Source: Mariprofundus sp.
Lineage (GTDB): Bacteria > Pseudomonadota > Zetaproteobacteria > Mariprofundales > Mariprofundaceae
Assembly: GCA_021772845.1 (NCBI GenBank)
Contig: JAJFLF010000113.1
Location: forward strand, 1-6,099
Reading direction: 5' to 3'
Length of the DNA stretch: 6,099 bases
Shown here: positions 1 to 5,344 of the stretch, one piece after another
How the letters are laid out: every line of letters begins with the position of its first letter
Position numbering within the stretch: position 1 is the first letter of the stretch
Position numbers and translations under genes: made by a program
Notes under the pieces: model-generated
Seen by the model: the letters and a program-made list of their open reading frames with translations, nothing else
Databases searched by the model: none
What the model was told of the DNA's origin: nothing

Positions 1-148
1 TCCAGACCTGATTCGTGCAGGTCTTGTTCTATGGCGAAAACATCAATCTTGGCGGCCATGATTTGCGGTAGCAGGTGTTCAGGAACCAGGTTGTGTAGAT
101 CCAGTGCGCTGGCCGCAGTCATTTCAATTTGCATGGGTGATTCTTCAT
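1..148. repeat. Direct repeat, left copy (C-terminal-domain duplication)
   Basis: This segment aligns without gaps to 336-483, an offset of 335 bp, with 11 mismatches in 148 positions. The first 40 bases are identical. Similarity stops abruptly after 148. In the shared reading frame five mismatches are silent and six change an amino acid; two of the six lie at the diverging edge. The repeat may continue left of the window. Confidence 0.95.
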
Positions 149-170
149 TTTCTCTATTGGGTCGGACCAT
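1..170 (-). CDS. Small ORF encoding a stand-alone copy of the ABC1-protein C-terminal domain (3' end beyond window)
   Basis: The frame is open on the minus strand from ATG at 168-170 to the window edge, giving 56 complete codons. From residue 11 it reads SPMQIEMTAASALDLHNLVP and then continues through HLLPQIMAAKID to HESGL. This matches the C-terminal part of the neighbouring ABC1-type protein (its residues 447-492) with only four conservative changes: K to Q, I to V twice, N to K. The first ten residues (MVRPNRENEE) are unrelated to the neighbour. Nothing of the kinase core precedes it, and an in-frame TAA lies at 225-227. If the copy is complete, the product would be about 76-80 residues. 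The start is uncertain: ATG at 170 has no Shine-Dalgarno and may be leaderless from the promoter just upstream; ATG at 134 is the alternative. It could be a real small protein, perhaps interacting with whatever the parent domain binds, or a decaying duplication remnant. Function is unknown. Confidence 0.55.
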   Translation of the reverse strand, partial: MVRPNRENEESPMQIEMTAASALDLHNLVPEHLLPQIMAAKIDVFAIEQDLHESGL

Positions 171-175
171 CTTAA

Positions 176-203
176 AGTATTGATTACTCAGAAGTAATGT
201 CAA
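176..203 (-). promoter_or_regulatory. Candidate sigma70 promoter for the small C-terminal-domain ORF
   Basis: On the minus strand a perfect -35 hexamer TTGACA (198-203) is followed after 16 bp by AATACT (176-181), which matches four of six positions of TATAAT. A weaker alternative is TACTTT at 18 bp spacing. Initiation would fall at or very near ATG 168-170, implying a leaderless message if that ATG is used, or a leader of about 35 nt if translation starts at 134. The -35 match is good and the -10 is mediocre. Confidence 0.4.
183..198. promoter_or_regulatory. Perfect inverted repeat ATTACT-CAGA-AGTAAT in the promoter spacer (possible operator)
   Basis: Two 6-bp arms (183-188 and 193-198) are exact reverse complements around a 4-nt centre. 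They lie between, and touching, the -35 and -10 elements of the candidate promoter. A dimeric regulator bound here would block polymerase. No particular regulator can be named. A 6-bp perfect dyad can occur by chance, and the argument rests on its placement. Confidence 0.3.
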
Positions 204-274
204 AATAAGTGGTGTTTCAAAGGCTTAGAGCATCCTTTTTAGGGGTGAAATGGGCTCTATAAGAAGCTGATCGG

Positions 275-1813
275 TTACTCTAACCAGAGATGGAAATGTT
301 TATCATCAAGGGTGATGTCCAGAAGGGTTTGAGGCTCCAGACCTGATTCGTGCAGGTCTTGTTCTATGGCGAAAATATCAATGTTGGCGGCCATGATTTG
401 CGGTAGCAGATGTTCGGGAATCAGGTTATGCAGATCCAGTGCGCTGGCCGCTGTCATTTCAATTTTCATGGGTGATTTTCCATGGCGCGTGATGTGAACA
501 TGTAAGCTCTTGGCGCTGCCTTTGGGTGTTGGGGCGGGCTCGAGCGCAGGTTTGGGGAATTTCCACAGCAGGGCGGTTGTAATATATTGCTCGCCTACGG
601 CGGCTTCGAGCATGTCGGGCCAGGAGAGCTGAACCTTCAGGCACTCCAGCTGGTTTACCAGACCTTGAAAGGTGCGCAGTACTAAAAAGAGGTCGGCAGG
701 GCTGGCTGAACGGAATTGCCAGCGTTGATCGCCGAGCAGATCATTGACTTGCTTTGAAAGCTGCCACTGGGTAGTATCAAAGGGTTCAGTCTGTAAAAAG
801 GGGCGAAACAGAATGCGGGCCAGATCATCCAGTTCGGCTCTGATCGGCTCCAGTTTCATCGCATCAAAACCCAATCCAACAAATGCATCGAAACTGTTCA
901 GTGTGGTTTTCCCGCGCAGGCCCTGAATGAGGTTTAATAACGACATGCGGCGTGTGAAGGGGATATTTAACATGCAGCCGAAATCGAGCAGGGCTACTTG
1001 CGGTTGTTCATCATCATATTGAAACAGCAGATTGCCCGGATGCGGGTCTCCATGCACCAGACCAATCTCAAACAGGCTCTTCCACAAGGTCTGCATTAAG
1101 GTTCTACCTACTTTGTGGCGGGCATCATAAGGCCAGTTGCAAGCTTCAGAGAGGCGTTGGCCATCAATCCATTGCTGGGTGAGGACCTGAGTGGTGGAGA
1201 GTAGGGGATAAACCTCTGCGACTTTGAGTCCTGGCACATGAATATGTTGCTGGAAGCGCTGCTGTTGTTTCATTTCATGGTTGTAATCGAGCTCATCATT
1301 CAAGGTGTTCTGTAGGGTCTTCTGGTAACTGTTCAGATCAAAGTCCCAACGTTTGACAGGGCCTGCTTTGGGCAGAAGGGCGGCTAAACTCAGTTCACTT
1401 TCAATAGCCTGACGAATATCCGGGTATTGCACCTTGATGGCAAGATGCTCAGTTGTGCCGCTATCTGTGATGCGCAGGGCTTTATGCACCTGTCCGAGCG
1501 AAGCTGCTGCGATGCTCTCTTCAATTGATTCGAGAACATTTCCCACAGGCTGTAGCCATTCATGTTCTAGCACCGGGGTAATATCTTTAAGCGGCCATGC
1601 TTTGACACTCTGTGTGAGCTCGGTGAAATGGCTCTCATCATCCATGCCGGCCATGGCCTGACCAATTTTCATGCCGATGCCACGTTTGCTGGCTAACAGG
1701 GCCGTTAAGCGCTGTTGGGCAATCTGGCGCGTAGCCGCGTGTTTGCTGCGACGGATTTTACGCAGAAGCCATGTGCTGTGCATGAGATAAATAAAGCGTT
1801 TTAACCTGTTCAA
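275..1813 (-). CDS. ABC1/AarF/UbiB-family atypical kinase with an extra C-terminal domain
   Basis: This 512-residue protein carries the ABC1 kinase-like core. Visible motifs are KIGQ at 49-52 (the family-specific KxGQ), AAASLGQVH at 102-110 (the modified Ala-rich nucleotide loop), beta3 lysine K127 in AIKVQYP, ExD at E174/D176, catalytic-type HGDPHPGN at 254-261, and DFG at 277-279. All key residues look intact. Family members are ATPases or atypical kinases; UbiB supports ubiquinone synthesis, but many ABC1 proteins have other or unknown roles. Unlike UbiB, I see no C-terminal pair of hydrophobic helices. Instead a Pro-rich linker (about 420-434) leads to a domain of about 75 residues ending in HFHLWLE. 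That tail loosely resembles small domains of SHOCT/YvlB-like type, but this is only an impression. The start is TTG at 1811-1813, chosen for its GGAG seven bases upstream; ATG at codon 11 is the alternative. It is divergent from the efflux operon, with no evident functional link. A second copy of its tail domain lies downstream. Confidence 0.9.
   Translation of the reverse strand: MNRLKRFIYLMHSTWLLRKIRRSKHAATRQIAQQRLTALLASKRGIGMKIGQAMAGMDDESHFTELTQSVKAWPLKDITPVLEHEWLQPVGNVLESIEESIAAASLGQVHKALRITDSGTTEHLAIKVQYPDIRQAIESELSLAALLPKAGPVKRWDFDLNSYQKTLQNTLNDELDYNHEMKQQQRFQQHIHVPGLKVAEVYPLLSTTQVLTQQWIDGQRLSEACNWPYDARHKVGRTLMQTLWKSLFEIGLVHGDPHPGNLLFQYDDEQPQVALLDFGCMLNIPFTRRMSLLNLIQGLRGKTTLNSFDAFVGLGFDAMKLEPIRAELDDLARILFRPFLQTEPFDTTQWQLSKQVNDLLGDQRWQFRSASPADLFLVLRTFQGLVNQLECLKVQLSWPDMLEAAVGEQYITTALLWKFPKPALEPAPTPKGSAKSLHVHITRHGKSPMKIEMTAASALDLHNLIPEHLLPQIMAANIDIFAIEQDLHESGLEPQTLLDITLDDKHFHLWLE
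336..483. repeat. Direct repeat, right copy (inside the ABC1-type gene)
   Basis: This is the partner of the repeat at 1-148. It lies within the 3' part of the ABC1-type gene, covering residues from about 444 to 492. The parent reading frame continues another 20 codons past the repeat boundary visible here. The equivalent stretch of the left copy would be outside the window. Confidence 0.95.
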
Positions 1814-1820
1814 GAGCTGG

Positions 1821-1824
1821 CTCC
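1821..1824 (-). promoter_or_regulatory. Ribosome binding site deciding a TTG start for the ABC1-type gene
   Basis: GGAG on the minus strand lies seven bases before the TTG at 1811-1813. The next in-frame ATG (codon 11) has no comparable site, and upstream in-frame sequence reaches a TGA stop without another good start. This supports TTG initiation and a 512-residue product. Confidence 0.6.
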
Positions 1825-1916
1825 GTGCGTGGCATGTTGATGGGCTTCAACCATGAATTAAACAGATTAGTAATGCAATGAACCCGCGATATATAGATGT
1901 TTGAAAAAGAAAAAGG

Positions 1917-1946
1917 TTGATATTTGCAGTGATGTTCGATTAATGT
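1917..1946 (+). promoter_or_regulatory. Candidate promoter of the tetR-efflux operon
   Basis: TTGATA (1917-1922) matches five of six positions of the -35 consensus. Eighteen bases later TAATGT (1941-1946) matches the most important -10 positions (T, A and final T). The -10 lies inside the palindromic operator candidate, the expected arrangement for autorepression. The -10 match is weak, so the exact start point is uncertain. Confidence 0.4.
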
Positions 1947-1960
1947 TCGAACATTGTTCG
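1933..1960. promoter_or_regulatory. Composite TetR-type operator: 24-bp dyad plus three TGTTCG repeats at 11-bp spacing
   Basis: AATGTTCGAACATT (1942-1955) is a perfect 14-bp palindrome. It extends to an imperfect dyad over 1937-1960 with 10 of 12 base pairs matching. The hexamer TGTTCG also occurs in direct orientation at 1933, 1944 and 1955, exactly one helical turn apart. The element overlaps the candidate -10 and lies just upstream of the regulator gene. TetR-family repressors typically bind such dyads next to their own gene. Binding by this particular regulator is inferred from position. Confidence 0.6.
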
Positions 1961-1970
1961 TTTTATAGCG

Positions 1971-1976
1971 AGGTGG
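1971..1976 (+). promoter_or_regulatory. Ribosome binding site that fixes the regulator start at 1982
   Basis: AGGTGG lies five bases before ATG 1982-1984. The reading frame stays open upstream to a TTG at 1901. That start lacks a Shine-Dalgarno, would add 27 residues unlike a TetR N-terminus, and would place the operator inside the coding region. ATG 1982 is therefore preferred; GTG 1979 directly before it is a minor alternative. Confidence 0.6.
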
Positions 1977-1981
1977 TGGTG

Positions 1982-2731
1982 ATGCAGCGTCGAGAGAAAC
2001 GTGAACTGCGAGAGCAGGAGATTATAAAGAATACGATTGAGCTGTTATCGCAGCGTGGTTTTCTTGATGTACGTATGTCAGATATTGCCAAGGGCACCCA
2101 ATATTCAATGGGAACCATTTATTCTCACTTTGAGGCAAAAGAAGATTTGCTGCTTGCTTGCGCCCATGCGCTGGTTCTTGAGCATAAAGATCTGCTGTTA
2201 GCCATTCATAAACAACCCATTCCCGCCATAGAAAAAATTATTACCATGGTGCAATGCAGCTGGCATATGTCCATGCAGCACCCTGATCTGATTGAGATCG
2301 ATAATCTTTCCATGATGCCATCGGTTTGGCGACGGGCCACGCAGACACGGGCAGACAGATTGAATCAATTGCATGTTGAGGTGGCTAATCTCTTTCTGGC
2401 CATTGTACTGGACGCAATTGACGAGAGTTTGAATGGCCATGCAGCACTTGATAAGGCTGAGACTGAGCGACTTGCAAATCACCTGACGCATGGCATGTGG
2501 GGCTTGTGTGTGGGGCTATCGAGTACTGCCCAGTCAGGTTATGCCAGCACGCTGTGTCCGGAGAGCAGTGAGGAGAAGTATACGCACTTTACCACCAATT
2601 ATAGTCATTTTCTCAAAGGTTATGGCTGGCACGAAACAGACCCTGAAGCAGTATTCGAGCGCTGCAAGACAAGTGCTTATAAGGTGATGAACGAGACAAC
2701 CTGGTTTACACAAACGGAGCAGAACAGATGA
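1982..2731 (+). CDS. TetR/AcrR-family transcriptional repressor of the efflux operon
   Basis: This 249-residue DNA-binding regulator has a typical N-terminal TetR domain. Basic residues at 3-10 precede helix 1 (IIKNTIELLSQRGF, 14-27). The helix-turn-helix spans about 33-52, with SDIA, then SMGTIYSHF, then KEDLL, the family signature order. The remaining 190 or so residues are helical and variable, as expected for a ligand-binding and dimer domain. At 249 residues the protein is longer than the usual 190-220, with an extended C-terminal tail. It is the first gene of the operon, and its TGA overlaps the next gene's ATG (ATGA). The likely role is to repress this operon, including itself, through the dyad at 1937-1960 until an exported compound binds. 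The ligand cannot be predicted. Family assignment is firm; target and autoregulation are inferred from position. Confidence 0.9.
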   Translation: MQRREKRELREQEIIKNTIELLSQRGFLDVRMSDIAKGTQYSMGTIYSHFEAKEDLLLACAHALVLEHKDLLLAIHKQPIPAIEKIITMVQCSWHMSMQHPDLIEIDNLSMMPSVWRRATQTRADRLNQLHVEVANLFLAIVLDAIDESLNGHAALDKAETERLANHLTHGMWGLCVGLSSTAQSGYASTLCPESSEEKYTHFTTNYSHFLKGYGWHETDPEAVFERCKTSAYKVMNETTWFTQTEQNR

Positions 2732-4209
2732 GATATCTACAGATAACGTGCATAGCCTTGTGTGCAGTGGTGCTGGCATCCTGCATGGTGGGGCCTGATT
2801 TTAAGTCGCCTGCTTCACCAAAGGTGGACAGCTATTATAACAAGAGCAGTGATGGGGCTTCGATTGCGGCTGATGCAGAGAGCCGAGTAGTAATGCAGGA
2901 GAGTATGCCCCGGCAGTGGTGGCAGTTGTTTGAATCACCGGCTATGCAGCAACTGGTTGCCATGGGATTGAAGGGGAGCCCGACACTTGCGGCTGCCAAA
3001 GCTAAATTAAAAGCCACACAGGAGAGCTTCAACGGAGATCGTGCATCAATTCTGTTTCCGGCAGTGGATGCCAGCGCGAACAGTGCACGCAATAGAATTT
3101 CAGGTGCTGCATTTGGCGGCAGACCAAGTATTTACACGGTGCATAATGCATCGGTGGATATCAGTTACAGTCTGGATCTGTTTGGTGGCGGGCGCCGTTC
3201 TCTCGAATATGGTGAAGCCCAGATTGAGTATGATGCGTTTCAGCTGCATGCCGCTCAAATTACCCTGGTCTCCAATATTGTCACAGCAGCCATCAATGAA
3301 GCCTCTTTAAGGGAGCAGGTGCTGGCCCTGAAAGAGATTATAGCGTCTGAAACAGAGCAGTTGAGTGTGACGGAAAAGCAGTATGAGATTGGTGTGGTTG
3401 CCAAGGTAGATCTGATAAGCCAGCGCGTCACGCTGGCGCAGACCCGCACCCAGTTGCCGACCCTGCAAAAAGAGCAGGCTAAAGCCAGACACCAACTCGC
3501 CACTCTGATCGGTCGTATGCCGGGTGAAGGCGAGATGCCGGTTTTTAACCTGAGTGAACTGGTTATGCCGCGAGAAATTCCGCTTACCCTGCCATCTTCA
3601 TTGACGCATCAGCGTCCTGATGTGCGTGCTGCTGAAGCAATGTTGCATCAGGCCAGTGCTCAGATTGGTGTGGCCACGGCCAATCTCTATCCGAATATCA
3701 ATCTCAGCGGATCCTATGGAACAGAAGCAGGGAAACTACCTGATCTGTTCAATGCCGGTACGGCAGTGTGGGGCCTGGGAGCAGGCCTGTTGCAGCCGCT
3801 TTTCAGAGGCGGGGCACTGCGCGCAAAAAAACGGGCTGCGGTTGCGCTCTATGAGCAGGCCGCTGCCCAATATCGCCAGAGTGTGTTGATGGCATTTCAG
3901 GATGTGGCGGACGCGCTGTTGGCGCTGGATATGGATGCTCAGCGCAAGGTGCTGGAAGTCAGAGCTGCAGAACTGGCTTCTGAGCGATTGGATCTGGTGG
4001 TTTTGCAGCATAAACACGGCGCGGTAAGCTATCTGGATCTGTTGAATGCGCAGAAACAGTATCAGCAAGCCCGTATCAACCTGATTCAGGCGCGGGCAAT
4101 GCTCTATAGCGATACGGCTGCATTGATGTATGCACTTGGCGGCGGCTGGTGGAATGATTCTAGTAATTCAGCGACAGATAAGAATATGAATGTGGAGAAA
4201 CAGCAATGA
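2728..4209 (+). CDS. Outer-membrane efflux lipoprotein, NodT/OprM-type channel of an RND system
   Basis: This 493-residue protein is the outer-membrane channel of the tripartite pump. It begins with a lipoprotein signal peptide: a hydrophobic stretch from residue 4, lipobox LASC at 16-19 and lipidated Cys19. GPDFKSP follows at 22-28, the usual start of the mature NodT group. Two TolC-type repeats follow. Signature stretches include SYSLDLFGGGRRS (146-158), EIGVVAKVDLISQ (220-232), RPDVRAAE (296-303), ATANLYPNINLSGSYG (316-331) and HGAVSYLDLLNAQ (430-442). Length fits the family (about 460-500). GGAG at 2716-2719 lies eight bases before the ATG, which overlaps the regulator's stop. Its own stop overlaps the adaptor start (ATGA at 4206), so coupling on both sides is likely. 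Having the channel gene before the adaptor and pump is less common than adaptor-pump-channel order. Confidence 0.93.
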   Translation: MRYLQITCIALCAVVLASCMVGPDFKSPASPKVDSYYNKSSDGASIAADAESRVVMQESMPRQWWQLFESPAMQQLVAMGLKGSPTLAAAKAKLKATQESFNGDRASILFPAVDASANSARNRISGAAFGGRPSIYTVHNASVDISYSLDLFGGGRRSLEYGEAQIEYDAFQLHAAQITLVSNIVTAAINEASLREQVLALKEIIASETEQLSVTEKQYEIGVVAKVDLISQRVTLAQTRTQLPTLQKEQAKARHQLATLIGRMPGEGEMPVFNLSELVMPREIPLTLPSSLTHQRPDVRAAEAMLHQASAQIGVATANLYPNINLSGSYGTEAGKLPDLFNAGTAVWGLGAGLLQPLFRGGALRAKKRAAVALYEQAAAQYRQSVLMAFQDVADALLALDMDAQRKVLEVRAAELASERLDLVVLQHKHGAVSYLDLLNAQKQYQQARINLIQARAMLYSDTAALMYALGGGWWNDSSNSATDKNMNVEKQQ

Positions 4210-5342
4210 AAAAATCTATGACAAAACGTATGATTATCATGCTGCTGATGGTGGCTGTGCTGTTCGGGGCTATCGTCGGGTATCAGATGTTTGTAGCCAG
4301 TATGATGGCCAAATACTTGGCATCGAATGGACAACCGCCAGCTACGGTGACCGCCATGGCGGTGAAGAAACAATCCTGGCAGCCTCAACTTGCATCTGTT
4401 GGTACGCTGCGAGCCATTCAGGGTGTGGATATCAGTGCTGAAATATCAGGTGTTGTAAAAGCGGTACATTTCAAATCGGGTGACTGGGTGAAGAAGGGTG
4501 ATCTGCTGCTTGAGCTCAATGTCTCTGAAGAGCTGGCACAACTGCAAGCCTTAAAAGCAAGCCAAAAGCTTGCCGAGATCACCTACAAACGGGATAACCA
4601 GCAGTATAAGATCCATGCCATCAGTAAAGCACAACTTGATATTGCTCAGGCAGATTTGAGTAACAGGAAGGCACAGGCTGCTCAGCAACAGGCCGTGATA
4701 GATAAAAAGCGTATTCGCGCTCCTTTTGATGGTCGTCTCGGTGTGAGTCAGATCAATCCCGGTCAGTATCTCAGTGTGGCGCAGCAGATTGTATCACTGC
4801 AAAATAATCAAAAACTCTATGTCGACTTTAATCTGCCTCAGAAATTTGTCGGAACGATTCACCCGGGGCAGGTGATTGCTGTATCGATCAATCAACAGGC
4901 GGACGCCGTTGCTGGTCAGATCAAGACGATCAACAGTGTTGTCGATAAAGCTACGCGCAATGTACTGCTTGAAGGCGTGATTGATAATACCGATGGTGCT
5001 TTGCTGCCGGGGATGTTTGCACATGTGAGTGTAGAAACCGGAGCGCCTGTTAACCTGTTAACACTGCCGCAGACTGCCATCAGTTTTAATGCTTATGGCT
5101 CTACTCTGTTTATCGCCAAAGCGGAAAAGGGTGCCGATGGTGAAGAGAAGCGGGTAGCGCAACAGATCTTTGTGAAAACCGGTGAAAAACGCGGTGATCA
5201 GGTGGCTATTATCGAAGGGCTGAATGAAGGTGATATGGTGGTGACCTCCGGTCAACTGAAGTTGAAAAACGGTACACCGTTGATCATCAATAACAGCGTG
5301 CAACCGGCCAATGACGCGGCACCGAAACCTCAGGAACATTAA
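4206..5342 (+). CDS. RND efflux periplasmic adaptor (membrane fusion protein)
   Basis: This 378-residue adaptor links the inner-membrane pump to the outer-membrane channel. A single hydrophobic segment at about 9-29 would anchor it in the inner membrane. No lipobox cysteine is visible, so it is not a lipoprotein of the AcrA/MexA kind. The first lipoyl half spans about 74-105 (VDISAEISGVVKAVHFKSGD, then KKGDLLLEL). An alpha-hairpin rich in Gln, Ala and Lys spans about 108-168. The second lipoyl half is at 170-198, including RAPFDGRLGV. The beta-barrel covers about 203-278, with the LLPGMFAHV motif at 266-274. The membrane-proximal part follows to about 360. GGAG at 4194-4197 is the Shine-Dalgarno. 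The protein reads like MexH-type adaptors. The stop is two bases before the pump gene's ATG. Confidence 0.93.
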   Translation: MKKSMTKRMIIMLLMVAVLFGAIVGYQMFVASMMAKYLASNGQPPATVTAMAVKKQSWQPQLASVGTLRAIQGVDISAEISGVVKAVHFKSGDWVKKGDLLLELNVSEELAQLQALKASQKLAEITYKRDNQQYKIHAISKAQLDIAQADLSNRKAQAAQQQAVIDKKRIRAPFDGRLGVSQINPGQYLSVAQQIVSLQNNQKLYVDFNLPQKFVGTIHPGQVIAVSINQQADAVAGQIKTINSVVDKATRNVLLEGVIDNTDGALLPGMFAHVSVETGAPVNLLTLPQTAISFNAYGSTLFIAKAEKGADGEEKRVAQQIFVKTGEKRGDQVAIIEGLNEGDMVVTSGQLKLKNGTPLIINNSVQPANDAAPKPQEH

Positions 5343-5344
5343 TC

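Larger units (their letters stand above)
171..274. other. Intergenic region between the ABC1-type gene and the small C-terminal-domain ORF
   Basis: This is 104 bp of more AT-rich sequence between two minus-strand genes. It holds the candidate promoter and palindrome described separately. It also has a weak 6-bp inverted repeat, TAGAGC at 226-231 with GCTCTA at 254-259, around a 22-nt loop. No T-run follows the repeat in either direction, so I do not call a terminator. The ABC1-type gene ends in TAA at 275-277 with no evident terminator, so read-through into the small ORF is possible. Confidence 0.6.
1814..1981. other. Divergent intergenic region with efflux-operon control sequences
   Basis: This is 168 bp between the leftward ABC1-type gene and the rightward regulator gene. 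The right half holds a candidate promoter and a composite operator. The left half should hold the promoter of the ABC1-type gene. On the minus strand TTTAAT (1857-1862) is a possible -10, but no convincing -35 is placed correctly, so none is called. Confidence 0.65.

Noticed and set aside
226..259. Inverted repeat TAGAGC/GCTCTA as a terminator for the ABC1-type gene
   Set aside because: The stem is only 6 bp, the loop is 22 nt, and no T-run follows on either strand.
459..644. Short overlapping frames inside the ABC1-type, channel and adaptor genes (several up to about 110 codons)
   Set aside because: They overlap well-supported genes with intact family motifs, lack ribosome binding sites I would trust, and give low-complexity or Cys/His/Arg-rich sequences typical of out-of-frame translation.
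275..1813. Calling the ABC1-type gene ubiB
   Set aside because: The core motifs fit the family, but the C-terminal membrane helices are missing and no ubiquinone genes are adjacent.
5049..5062. Two GTTAAC palindromes two bases apart as a regulatory site
   Set aside because: They lie deep in the adaptor coding sequence, encoding conserved-looking beta-strand residues, and have no regulatory context.
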